From: Conchocele bisecta
Lineage: Eukaryota; Mollusca; Bivalvia; Lucinida; Thyasiridae
Assembly: GCA_029237695.1 (NCBI GenBank)
Contig: CM055271.1
Span: 29,604,695 to 29,668,694, forward strand
Length of the DNA: 64,000 nt
Reading direction: 5' to 3'
The notes beneath the pieces were generated by a model that was not told where the DNA came from, made no database searches, and worked only from the letters and a program-made list of their open reading frames with translations. Position numbers and translations under genes: made by a program. This document shows, one piece after another, positions 1 to 10,370 of this stretch. How positions within the stretch are numbered: the stretch's first letter is position 1; each line of letters begins with the position of its first letter.

Positions 1-239
1 CAGATCGCATTCGGTAACACTCGGTAATGGTCGTTTTTCGTTGCTAGGTGCCGACTAGGTGTTACTATTTTTGTAAAGTATTGACAAGTATTCACGCATC
101 AATACCTTATGACATGTGCGACCAGCATAGCCCCTGATTCATCTGCGCATACACTGTATGGGGCTATGCTGGAATGTCGTGTATTCAGGTAGTACCTATG
201 TATGTTGTTAAACCTAATCAATAAACAGTTAATACACAC
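1..239. other. Non-coding flank with short hairpin
   Basis: No coding signal is visible. A 13-bp perfect inverted repeat (CCAGCATAGCCCC at 122-134 and its complement at 160-172) is separated by a 25-base loop. Its meaning is unknown; it could be a small remnant of a palindromic transposable element. Confidence 0.4.
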
Positions 240-2283
240 TATCTGTACCTCCGTATATCCACGGTGGTCCACAGTGTCAATATTTGACTGGGGGGAATTG
301 TTTAGGGCCCATTTCTCGTGTGCAGGTCACTAGTAGGGAGTTATTATCGCCTTGGGGAAGAAGTTTACACATGGCTGCTGTGTGTTTGCGATTACGGGTA
401 ATTATGATGTACACGAATGGCAAATATGGTGGAATTATATACAACAAATTTCTTCGTAAGTAGGTTCAATAAGTTTATTACATGCATCATGAATTTTTAT
501 TAAGCATATTAATGAGCAAATAACAATAAATATAACATACTTTTAGACAATATAAAGTCTAATTTATGCCATAAAGCTGACCTTTGGCGATATTTTTCTC
601 TTCGAGAGAGCCTAACAGCACACGTTCAGCATTGTGGATGTGAACTCGGAATTAAATTTTCTTATACGTGACGGAATTTCCGCCAATTTTTTTTTTTTTT
701 GTTGCGCGCTATAGACGCGAACTATTTTCCCCCCCCCCAAAATATAGATGCGCGTTGTACACCAGTGCGCGCAATACACGGCTAAATACGGTACGTCGAA
801 TTACTAGCACAGTCCCGTTTAAAATCCTATTATTTTCCATATAACTAAGTTCGGTTAAGTCAAATTTCGATAACTCAAATTTTCCGTTTATTCAAAGGTA
901 TATTTAGGTCCCGAAAACGTAAATCTACTGTATTTCACACTCGTTAAGTCGAAATGTCAATTTGCGGAGGTAAGTAGAAGTTTGTCACCTGCAGTTTACC
1001 TGATCAAAGTCGGGTATTCAGACCGTAGTTAAAGGTGTTTGCTGTTGACACTGATTAAACAGGACTCACCCGAAATGACCGTCGGTGATCATTAAGTGGT
1101 GAGCAATAAATGGCAACTATTTTAATTGGACTGGCATTAAATGCTTTTACTTGAACGTTAGATGGGGATCGATTGTGATATTATTCTAACTGTATTTACT
1201 GTGTACATGTATGTGACGTTTTGTGTTTAATTTAAAACTGTAATTACATACAGTGCAACAATCGAAACTGGTGTGGATTCAGATTATACAGTATAGGGAC
1301 GAAACATTGAATGGGCGAGTTTTATGTTCTAAACATATATTGTTTGTACAATCAAGTCTGGTCAGAAATAATCATTTATAATAGTGTTACAAATCAGTAT
1401 TTCTTGTTGTTTTGTGTTGTTTCCGTGTATAATTTATTAAAATAATTTATAAAATATTATGTTCTTGTTATTATTTATTTCATTGGTGAACTGAATATGT
1501 ACATATCGCTACATGCGCATGTCACGTGTGCCACATCCGGGTTATCTATTAATTACACACAGACATGCATATGTGTATTTGTAAACAAACCGAAAGTGTT
1601 TAAATGTGATGTCTTAGAAACAGCATTTAACATGTATCCATGTACATTTAATTGCTAAAATAAATCATATTTACTACTCAAGGCTACATCAGCAAGTAAT
1701 CATTTGGTTCTAACTGTCAATAAAATAGTTTGTTGTCCGACAGGTTGCGTACTACGGATACGTCAAACTACGGTTAACTCAGTCTTTTTTTATCTCCCTT
1801 CAAATTCGAGTAAGTGAGTGTGGCCTGTATCTCCAATCCGATTGCTCTAACCAGATACATATACAGATATAAGCGTCACTAGATTTCGCCATTATCCCGC
1901 AATATTCGAAGACAGACAAAGCAAAACAAGAAGTAAAACAGAAACAAAATGGTCGAGCAAACCACAAAATATTGTTGGTTCGATTGGGACGATCAGACAA
2001 CAACCGTTAACAGCATCAATGTCATCAAAGAGCCGCGTAAGCCTTGGCAGGAGTATCGGCGCGGTGAGTAGATAGTAGCAAATGTTCCAACATTTGGAAG
2101 ATGGAAGAGCGTTATTGTGGAAATTGGGGGCAAGTAAAAACTTATGCTAATAATAAATTATATATATACATGTATTTATAATTCATTGAACAGGGTCCAG
2201 AATACATCCTATGTAGTTGTCATGGATGATGTCAGTGTAGCTCCAGCACTCCTGACGTCCTGTATTTAGACTAACAATTGCCA
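240..2283 (+). repeat. 2.04 kb direct repeat, copy 1
   Basis: This stretch matches 10371-12429 base for base apart from scattered substitutions and homopolymer-length changes; by eye the two are about 99% identical. Both copies start TATCTGTACC and end CAATTGCCA. Copy 1 ends exactly where the 8.1 kb block starting CCCTTGTCAAAATT begins. It contains a plausible first coding exon at 1949-2063. It may be a recent segmental duplication, or two haplotypes placed in tandem by the assembler. The high identity favours a recent or artefactual origin. Confidence 0.9.
1949..2063 (+). CDS. Putative first exon, BEN-family-like N-terminus (copy 1)
   Basis: An ATG at 1949 opens 38 codons plus one base, ending at a strong donor (GTGAGT at 2064). 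The peptide begins MVEQTTKYCWFDWDD and includes NVIKEPRKPWQEYRR. This acidic/aromatic start followed by a Lys/Pro/Trp segment resembles the N-terminal wing of some molluscan BEN-domain proteins, but that likeness is from memory and weak. It could be exon 1 of the gene whose later exons lie at 6111-8182, about 4 kb downstream and across the start of the 8.1 kb block. The same exon is repeated at 12095-12209. Confidence 0.45.
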
Positions 2284-2700
2284 CCCTTGTCAAAATTATT
2301 CCTAGTGTGTCTAAAATCCTAGGAATTCCTAGGAATTGCAGAGCACAAAATCTACATTTCCACACAGCAACAGGATAATCATAGGAATCCTAGGATTATT
2401 TCATTTTTTACATTCCTAGGTATCCTAGAAGTTAGGATTCCGAGGAAATTCCTAGGATTCCTAGGAATAACTTTTGAAATAAAATCCCAGGAATACCACT
2501 GTTTAGGAATTCTATCATGTTTGTGGCAATATTCTAGGAATCCTGGGAATGTTCACATTACAAGATTCCTAGATATCCCAAGTCCTAGGAATTTCATCTT
2601 GTGTTCTGGAATTTATAGAATGTTAGAGAAATATATCCCAATATATAAATTCCTAGAAATCCCAGTGGCTAGGAATTTTCTCAAATCGCAAATTTTCAAG
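2284..2700. repeat. CCTAGG palindrome-rich subterminal array (left)
   Basis: This is a dense series of ATTCCTAGGAATT-like units, intact or with one change (CCTAGA, CCTGGG), spaced about 10-40 bases apart. The same unit fills the right end of the block at 10060-10370. Small ORFs here merely read through the repeat. Confidence 0.8.
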
Positions 2701-3045
2701 CACTTTATTGTTGATAAATTGAATGAGAGGTTTATCATCTGTTTACTGACAACAAGACCTTTTTTCAGACATATCAACAGGACCAAATCCATATTTAACC
2801 TGTAAAAGATTCGAGAACATCAGAAAAGAAGAGCTCAATATGTACAATATTAATATATATACATTCATCCCTGAAAGCTGAATATCCTGATAAGGTGCCA
2901 GGTCCTTAATTACCACACCATAACCAGTAAGCCTCATCCCCTAAAGGAGATATGATTAGCACTAATCATAATATAATACGGTACCTTTATACTGGGTATA
3001 ACCTTATTTAACTCCCATATACTATGGAACGCCAAATCTACATAA
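2701..3045. other. No recognisable feature
   Basis: AT-rich sequence between two palindrome arrays. The short ORFs on both strands have no domain or splice signals that I can support. Confidence 0.5.
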
Positions 3046-3545
3046 ACTCAAATAATTAGTGCTAGCTCTAAATAAATAGTGCTAGCACTAATTCTATTCT
3101 ACTAGCTCTAATTGAATTAATGCTAGCTCTAATTCAATAAGAGCTATCTTTAATAATAATTAATAGAGCTAGCATTAATTCAATTAATGCTAGCATTAAT
3201 TGATTTTGAGCTAGCACAAATTGAATTAATGTTAGCACTAATTCCATTAGAGCTAGCACTAATGATTTTGAAAATCCGGAAAAGAATGGGTTCGAAAAAT
3301 TAACAAGACCTCCCCAATAATTACCGCCTTAAAATTATACTATATATTGCGCGTCTTTTAGCAGCCATCTTTTAGACAACCTATGCGCATGCGCAATGAA
3401 GTCATTCGGGGAGACATCGTTGTCTAGAAAATTATATAAAATAAATAGAGCTAGCACTAATTCAATTAGTGCTAGCATTAATTGAATTTGTGCTAGGTCG
3501 AATTGAATAAGAGCTAGCACTAATTGAATTAGTGCTAGCTCTAAA
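3046..3545. repeat. GCTAGC/ATTAAT palindromic minisatellite
   Basis: Units such as GCTAGCACTAATTGAATTA recur in both orientations at 3050-3270 and 3440-3545. The array is interrupted at about 3270-3440 by unrelated sequence. It runs directly into the assembly gap, which it probably caused. Confidence 0.8.
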
Positions 3546-4045
3546 NNNNNNNNNNNNNNNNNNNNNNNNNNNNNNNNNNNNNNNNNNNNNNNNNNNNNNN
3601 NNNNNNNNNNNNNNNNNNNNNNNNNNNNNNNNNNNNNNNNNNNNNNNNNNNNNNNNNNNNNNNNNNNNNNNNNNNNNNNNNNNNNNNNNNNNNNNNNNNN
3701 NNNNNNNNNNNNNNNNNNNNNNNNNNNNNNNNNNNNNNNNNNNNNNNNNNNNNNNNNNNNNNNNNNNNNNNNNNNNNNNNNNNNNNNNNNNNNNNNNNNN
3801 NNNNNNNNNNNNNNNNNNNNNNNNNNNNNNNNNNNNNNNNNNNNNNNNNNNNNNNNNNNNNNNNNNNNNNNNNNNNNNNNNNNNNNNNNNNNNNNNNNNN
3901 NNNNNNNNNNNNNNNNNNNNNNNNNNNNNNNNNNNNNNNNNNNNNNNNNNNNNNNNNNNNNNNNNNNNNNNNNNNNNNNNNNNNNNNNNNNNNNNNNNNN
4001 NNNNNNNNNNNNNNNNNNNNNNNNNNNNNNNNNNNNNNNNNNNNN
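3546..4045. other. Assembly gap (500 N)
   Basis: Exactly 500 unknown bases, a typical arbitrary gap size. Open frames reported across it are meaningless. Confidence 1.
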
Positions 4046-4945
4046 AATACAATGCTGTTGTTTACCGACTGTCGTTCTAATTGTAGACGTGTGAAAACTT
4101 ACCTGAGATAATCTGTCTGAATCAGACTTGGCGGTGCCATGCAGACGCTTATTTTTCGCATCGAGTTATCAGAATACAAATATGAAGGAAACATGCTATC
4201 GGGACTCGACCTCGGACGTATATCGAGATAAGCAGGTATATAGAGATAAGCGATATCGAGATAAAGAGAATCAGCTGTACTTTGGTTCAAGCTCATACAT
4301 GTAATCAGCAAGCTTAATTGATAGTCGAGGCTTATCTGTGCTCGGTTTCGGAAATTCGATGCAGTTGATCTGGGGCTATACTTGGTGATTAGACCTCATA
4401 TTCCGTGTGAGGTAAATATTGTAAACAATCGATGACATAATTCCAAGACAAGTTTAAGTTTGTTATACTGCAGACAACAGATTTGCATGACAGAGAACCT
4501 GCATTGAATAGCAATTATTCCTCAAACAGTTTGTTTGGGTGTCGAATGTCCAGAGCTCCAGTTAAGGTGCGTAGTTTAGAGGTAAATTTCTTATTTCTCA
4601 ATAAAAAATGGCAAGTTGAGATCGTTCCACTTATGTTATTTTGGTGAAATTCTTCTGATGGTCGAGCGTGCTGTTCTCCGACAGCTCTTGTATACCTTTG
4701 ATCTCCAAGTGTAACCTTTACCTTGGACCTACAACATGCAGGTCTTGCGCGCATACCATGCTCTTATGATGGAAGAATATATATGTGTGTCTAAGACTTA
4801 AAGTGTGACCTTGAAGGTACATGTAGGAACTAGGGTCTTGCATCTGCACGTCCTATTTGATAAAGAACATTTTTAATCGAAAATACCCAATTGATTTTTC
4901 AAAATACTCGATGCCAAATCTTTTGTCTATATATATATATATATT
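4046..4945. other. No recognisable gene
   Basis: A mixed-composition stretch with short unsupported ORFs on both strands. No splice-bounded coding segment or repeat structure was identified. Confidence 0.5.
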
Positions 4946-5183
4946 GTCGAAAAGGTTTGGCGCTCGTACAATTAAGGAACATATATAGTCGAAACGGATT
5001 ATATATTGTCGAAAAGGTTTGGCGCTCGTACAAGGAACATATAATATAGTCGAAACGTGAAACGTTGCTAACGTACCATTTAAAACGTCCCCTGATGATC
5101 TGCAGAAAGCAGTGAAACCGGTTGGGGAAAAATGTAATAAATAACAATAATATTTGAAGTGGAATCGGACTTATATTTTCGAC
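4946..5183. mobile_element. MITE-like repeat with GTCGAAAA termini, copy 1
   Basis: It begins GTCGAAAA and ends TTTTCGAC, set in TA dinucleotide runs. The first 62 bases are an extra partial start, so the core copy is about 5008-5183 (176 bp). A second copy lies at 5394-5566. The interior holds CTGATGA (5092-5098), a CTGC/GCAG stem and GAAA (5114-5117), reminiscent of a hammerhead ribozyme core (see findings). No protein is encoded. Confidence 0.65.
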
Positions 5184-5219
5184 TATATATATATATATAT
5201 ATATTTATTTTTATTTTAG

Positions 5220-5386
5220 CACTGAATGCAGAAGTGTCCAGTGAACAAGCCATTCAAGTATTGACAATGCGGCGGGGATCAGGTCAAACATCACCCACAG
5301 TCATTCCAGTAATTAAGGCAGTAACATCAACAGAACGAACGAATACTAGTATGCCAGAACTACCCACCACCCCAAAGACAATGACA
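5220..5386 (+). pseudogene. Truncated duplicate of the exon at 6111
   Basis: The acceptor TTTATTTTTATTTTAG and the first 32 coding bases match those of the exon at 6111. This copy then carries an extra 117-nt in-frame segment (5252-5368; peptide pieces AIQVLTMRRGSG and VIPVIKAVTSTERTN) before the shared ACCCCAAAGACAATGACA, where it is cut off by the MITE at 5394. It may be an older allele or partial duplicate retaining 39 codons that the other copy lacks. Confidence 0.55.
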
Positions 5387-5393
5387 ATATATT

Positions 5394-5566
5394 GTCGAAA
5401 AGGTTTGGCGCTCGTACAAGGAACATATATAGTCGAAACGTGAAACGTTGCTAACGTACCATTTAAAACGTCCCCTGATGATCTGCAGAAAGCAGTGAAA
5501 CCGGTTGGGGAAAAATGTAATAAATAACAATAATATTTGAAGTGGAATCGGACTTATATTTTCGAC
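5394..5566. mobile_element. MITE-like repeat with GTCGAAAA termini, copy 2
   Basis: 173 bp, nearly identical to 5008-5183. It starts GTCGAAAAGG and ends TTTTCGAC followed by TA repeats. It is inserted in or beside the truncated exon copy at 5220-5386. The CTGATGA (5475-5481) and GAAA (5497-5500) motifs are conserved. Confidence 0.7.
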
Positions 5567-5587
5567 TATATATATATATATATAGAG

Positions 5588-5738
5588 TTTATTCAACCCT
5601 CATTTTGAAATACGGGATTTATTTCCCGAGAGTTGGTAAATTTGATAAAGACACGAGTGCGAAGCACGAGTGTCTTTATCAAATTTACCAACCTCGAGGG
5701 AAATAAATCCAGTATTTCAAAATGAGGGTTGAATAAAT
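5588..5738. repeat. 150-bp foldback hairpin
   Basis: A nearly perfect inverted repeat. The left arm starts TTTATTCAACCCTCATTTTG and the right arm ends with its complement; the centre is near 5663 (GTGCGAAGCAC). Both arms contain the GATAAAGACACGAGTG segment. It is typical of a palindromic MITE. The 370 bases downstream to 6110 are AT-rich and featureless. Confidence 0.85.
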
Positions 5739-6734
5739 TATATATTACACACCATTTTTCGTGACTAAGCAACTATTTTTGTGCTTAAGATTTGTATTTT
5801 TGGAGACCCCCAAATAAAAAAAAAAATGAAAATGTAGTTTTATGTTTATTTTACGTTTTGAACAATTTCCTAACATTTTGATATTTTTTTGCTTTTTTGG
5901 GGTCCAGATTTTTTTGAGGGTCACGATGATTTTTTTTGTCTGTTTATGCTGAAAATATATTATTTTTTTGCTTTAGACAATTTCCAATCATTTTCCAAAA
6001 AAATGTCTACAGGGAAATAAATCCCCCAAGACAAATATAGGATTTATTTCCCTCTAAAATTACTATAAATAGCGTGTATGGTGTAATATATATATTTATT
6101 TTTATTTTAGCACTGAATGCAGAAGTGTCCAGTGAACAAGCCACCCCAAAGACAATGACATCACCTCGCAACACATTGTCGCACACACCACAGGAGCGGC
6201 AATATGTTCAGCAGCCAATCATTGAACAGCCTCATGAATACCGAGCACAGCAGCTCCAGCCATACCATGCATCAATACACACACCAGAGGTACGACCTCA
6301 ACCCTCAACCAGTCACTACTGACCACAGCAGCAGCTCCAGACGTATGAAACACCAAACATGTATGGACAGTCGTTCTCGGCACTAATGGACGACACCACA
6401 GAGCCAGAGCCTGAGCCACAGCCCCCCCGTGATAATAGCAGGTGTCCATGTCAGTGCGAGGACGTGCTGACACGTTTGAATGCTCTCGAGTCTGAAGTGA
6501 TGGTAAGTATACATGCCTTTCATTATGCGCCCTTGATGATAGTCAGGATGCATTATGTTTTGCAACTGTCTGTCGTTCGTCCGTCCATCACACTGTAAAT
6601 ATTTACACCAACCATCAAAATTAAGGGTAGCCCTCAAGCCCGGATCCTCTAAACTCGTCTACAGGCTTGATTATACCCACACAAACGAAGTTTAGGAGGG
6701 GTTATATAGGAGTCAGATTGTCCGTCGGTCTGTT

Positions 6735-7105
6735 GATTCGTTTCCGCTCTGTATCTTGTAAACCGATTGATGGATTTTCATATCACTTGGTACAAATGTT
6801 TGATATGAGGAGACAATGTGTCATGTTTCATACCTATGTACCCAGATCCAAGGCCAAAGTCACACTCAGAGGTCAATGGTCGAAAATGAGCATGAAATAT
6901 TGTTTCCGCTCTATATCTGCTAAACCGATCATTGGGTTTTCATATAGCTTGGTATATATGTTTGGCAAAATGAGACGATGCGTCACGTTTCATACCCACA
7001 TACCCGGATCTAAGGTGAAGGTCTCACTTAGAGGTCAAACGTAAAATATGAGCATGAAATTTTGTTTCCACTCTATGTTTTCTAAACTGATCAATGGGTT
7101 TATTC
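6735..7105. repeat. 162-bp tandem repeat in intron
   Basis: The landmark TTTCCGCTCT recurs at 6741, 6903 and (as TTTCCACTCT) 7065, giving a 162-bp period over about 2.3 units. It lies within the first intron of the gene at 6111. ORFs here are artefacts of the repeat. Confidence 0.75.
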
Positions 7106-7172
7106 GCAGCAACTCCGACAGCAGCAGTGCCCGGTGAATGGCAATATTGAAACATTTAATGGAATGACGAAG

Positions 7173-8017
7173 GTAAGAATAGCGAATAATATCATCTAAA
7201 TTGAACCACACATCTTTTTATGGATGGATCACAGTTACTTCACTGTGTGCAATGAGTTGTGATGGGAGTGGGATTGTCTGTCTGTTACTGCAATTCTCAA
7301 TTGCTGTCAAATCATGTTTATAGTGAGAAAAATTGGAAATTATACATAATCAGCAGACGACAAATTTAATTCAGCCTGTTAAGTGTTAATAATAAAACAT
7401 CTTCATATTTCACTGCTGTCGGGTTTGAAAAACGACTACATACAAAACCGCTAGTAAATTGCTAGCGGTTTACGACCATTGCCAGCAGCTAGCGTAAAAA
7501 AACGTCTCATCTGCATCTGCACTTTTTGTAACCAATTTTACTGTTTTTAGACAAAAATACCCCTTTTGTTATTAATGGACTGGTCAAAATGTAATTTCCT
7601 AATCAATTAATTGGTCTACAAATATCATGGACTAGTCCATGTTACTTAGTGTTGAAAGGGTTAATGGAACAAATTTCTATTTCACTGATGTCTTTTGTCA
7701 TATGTCATTGCCCCTGCTAGTGCCTTTGAAAGCTATTTGCTGATGCCTATCACATCACACATCATTCTGCTAAAAGTTTCTATCACCGCTAGCCCCAAGG
7801 TCAAGGTTACATCTTTGGAAATGGATATACATATAAAAGTTAGGTCCGAGCGATGTCACTGATGTGTGTACTTGCTATCCACCATGGTATTTTATGTCGA
7901 AAATCGAGTAACTAATACTTTGTTATCTGCCGAACTTTACAGGAGTTGATCTGCACCTTTGGCATTACATCTCGGGAAGATCGGTGGGTTCACGGTGTCA
8001 CTTATTTTTTATTTTAG
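7173..8017. other. Intron and repeat-derived sequence, no gene
   Basis: Between two phase-compatible exons. It contains a short inverted motif around the TAGCGGTTTACGACC segment near 7455 but no coding signal. Confidence 0.5.
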
Positions 8018-8394
8018 GAGCAACTAAAAAGTGAAGTAACGGGGAAGTCTGTCACGGCAGGCGTGTAAGTATTTAATGCTTCACTTCTTCTCAGGGAGGA
8101 AATGCTGTCAAAGACAATAACTGGCCAGGCTACAGCTAACCAAGAGAGGGCCAAACAAAAAGCAGCCTGGACAGCCGCTTAATTCAAATTGTTTATCGGT
8201 AAGTTAACTACCTCAAGGAGGCCTCTCTGCCTCCAAACGTAGTGACATGTTTGACATCATTATGTATATGATGTATACTGCAGTAAATTTTTGTAAACTT
8301 TATTAACTAGAGAAAAAGTGAGCGAGGGCTCACCTAGACCCCCGGCGGCATCCGTCCGCGGATGCTTAGATCAATATACACAGGAAATTCCATC

Positions 8395-8452
8395 CACCAC
8401 TATCCCCCCCCCCCACTTCAGATATTCCCCACCGGCCCCAGCTACGCCACTG
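8395..8452. mobile_element. Possible MITE terminus (CAGTGGCGTAGC type)
   Basis: The minus strand reads CAGTGGCGTAGCTGGGGCC from 8452 inward, followed by a C/G-rich run. Such starts are common at termini of short non-autonomous DNA transposons in animals. No matching opposite end was found, so it may be truncated. Confidence 0.3.
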
Positions 8453-8770
8453 GATAATAATAATAAAGTTTATATTTTGCTACTATAATTATACCAGTCA
8501 GTTTTCAGGCACATTGAATTTGATTATAGTATTTATACATAATCAAAATCAAGCAAAATGAAATACATTCGTTTTCGAATTATGGTCGAAAGTGCTGGGG
8601 AACAATATCAGCAGTTTTACAGTTATTAATTGCAGATGACTGGGTGAACTATAACAGGTCATCGGTATTGAAACTTAATAAATGTAAATTAACTTTGATC
8701 ATGTTAATTATACAAAGTATTGACGTTATGTGGCATCACGTAAAAACAATCAGTGTTATATTATTTTCAG

Positions 8771-8898
8771 ATATTGTGTCGGCTGTACACAATCTGCCAG
8801 AGGCTGCGATCAAAATCAAGATCAGAAGCCGAATCAAAATGATGCGCCAGCAGGCTACAGAGGAGGAAACAGAGGAGGAATATGTGCAGCAGATATAG
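8771..8898 (+). CDS. Isolated terminal exon, acidic/basic tail
   Basis: It follows a good acceptor (TTATTTTCAG ending at 8770) and runs open to TAG at 8896-8898. The peptide starts DIVSAVHNLPEAAIKIKIRS and ends EEETEEEYVQQI. No domain is recognised. It may be an alternative last exon of the gene at 6111-8182. The remainder up to 9490 shows no gene. Confidence 0.3.
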
Positions 8899-9493
8899 GA
8901 CATGACATTTCAACTTGAGGACTTTTTAAAGGGGCAATATTACGATTGACGTCATATATAATAGCAGACTGAATTAAGCCGCCCAAAATGGTTTGAACAG
9001 ATAACTTACGATGATTATCATCATTATCATGCCAACCTGTGGTTTGATATGTATGAAAAATAAAAATATTAAATCGTAATTTCAAAAGCGAAAGTAGATA
9101 CAAAACCGGGAATCTATTCTAAGAATAACGTGACTCGCTGCTGTTCTCGCAAAGCACATTAAAGCGGTGAAATCTAAGAAATCGATATTGTTGTTATCAC
9201 ACTACTTGATTTACGATGGTGGCGAGCTTGTTGCTGTAGATACCGTCGCGTGAATTGTGATGCCACATTTTCGCGCCAAATATCTCTGTTCAAAAAATAT
9301 AATTTTGGCATACGTATGTATCGAAATTAGTTTTCTTGGGAAAGCCCCCTGTTTCCCATGCTTATGTATACTCTATGTATATCATATATACGTTTATGGT
9401 ATGCTAATAAGATACTCTTTGTGTTTTCTAATTCAATTAAATTGATGAAATCGTAATATTGTTCCTTTAAAGGGGCTCATGCACAGTTTTTTT

Positions 9494-9946
9494 ATAGTAC
9501 AGGGGGCATATAGCGTTAGTCATGTCCATCCGTCCATTTGTTATGCCCCCGCTACCGAATGGTACAGGGGGCATATAGCGTTAGTCATGTCCATCCGTCC
9601 ATTTGTTATGCCCCGGCCGCTACCGAATGGTACAGGGGGCATATAGCGTTAGTCATGTCCATCCGTCCATTTTTTATGCCCCCGCGTACAGGGGGCATAT
9701 AGCGTTAGTCATGTCCATCCGTCCATTTGTTATGCCCCCGCTACCGAATGGTACAGGGGGCATATAGCGTTAGTCGTGTCCATCCGTCCATTTGTTATGC
9801 CCCCGCTACCGAATGGTACAGCTAGGGGGCATATAGCGTTAGTCATGTCCATCCGTCCATTTGTTATGCCCCCGCTACCGAATGGTACAGCTAGGGGGCA
9901 TATAGCGTTAGTCATGTACATCCGTCCATTTGTCCGTCCGTGCTTA
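9494..9946. repeat. 62-68 bp tandem repeat, about 7 units
   Basis: Units begin TACAGGGGGCATATAGCG and end TTTGTTATGCCCCCGCTACC. They start near 9499, 9562, 9630, 9688, 9751, 9816 and 9884. The GGGGGCAT and ATGCCCCC edges are complementary, so each unit can fold. There are no unique spacers, so it is not a CRISPR array. Confidence 0.9.
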
Positions 9947-10059
9947 CATTAGGATACTTATATTATTATGTAGCTAGCCCCTCGAGGTTAGAGTTATATA
10001 GTTATGTTAATATTAATTAGGGACACTTTTTTGCAAGTATCGAATATGGATATAGGACA

Positions 10060-10370
10060 ATCCTAGGATTCCTAGGAATTAAGATCCTGGTACTAACCAG
10101 AGGCCTGGATTCCTTGAATTCAAATTCCTATGATTTCCAGGGATCGTCTCGAGATTCCTAGGATTCCTAGGATATTCCTATGATTGCAAGGATATTTCTT
10201 GTTCCAATACTACTATCCATATTCCATCGTCTCAATTCCTAGGATTCCTAGGAATTCCTTGTACCAATACCGCCTAGGACTCCTAGGAAATTCCTAGGAA
10301 TCCCATTATCATTGCTAGACTAGGATTCCTAGGAAATTCCTAGGAATTTCCTAGGAAATTTTGACAAGGG
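10060..10370. repeat. CCTAGG palindrome-rich subterminal array (right)
   Basis: Many TTCCTAGGAATTCC-type units run up to the right terminal inverted repeat AATTTTGACAAGGG (10357-10370). They mirror the left array at 2284-2700, the main evidence that the two ends belong to one element. Confidence 0.8.

Larger units (their letters stand above)
6111..8182 (+). pseudogene. Multi-exon gene: Gln/Pro-rich, Cys-cluster and coiled-coil protein
   Basis: Four exons fit by phase: 6111-6502, 7110-7172, 8018-8064 and 8095-8182, ending in TAA at 8180. Exon 1 follows a TTTTAG acceptor and encodes a Gln/Pro-rich region, then an acidic TEPEPEPQPP segment, a CPCQCEDV cysteine cluster and a short heptad-like stretch (LTRLNALESEV) ending at GTAAGT. 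Later exons add QLRQQQCPVNGN and a Lys/Ala-rich tail ending QKAAWTAA. One in-frame TGA (6320-6322) breaks exon 1. The intron between the last two exons would be only 30 nt. The layout recalls the BEN-family genes elsewhere in the window, but no BEN domain is present. The function is not recognised. Exon 1 may be at 1949. Confidence 0.5.
2284..10370. mobile_element. 8.1 kb block with short terminal inverted repeats
   Basis: The left edge reads CCCTTGTCAAAATT (2284-2297) and the right edge is its exact complement (10357-10370). Both edges continue into arrays of the palindrome CCTAGG (left about 2284-2700, right about 10060-10370). Short inverted ends with subterminal repeats suggest a DNA transposon. 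No transposase was recognised inside; the content is gene fragments, MITE-like repeats and arrays. No clear target duplication can be separated from the two 2 kb direct repeats that abut it on both sides. An alternative is a rearranged assembly junction. Confidence 0.5.

Noticed and set aside
3462..4080. Long ORFs on both strands composed of X residues
   Set aside because: They read through the 500-N assembly gap and carry no information.
9494..9946. Possible CRISPR array
   Set aside because: Units are contiguous with no unique spacers, there are no cas genes, and the DNA is clearly eukaryotic.
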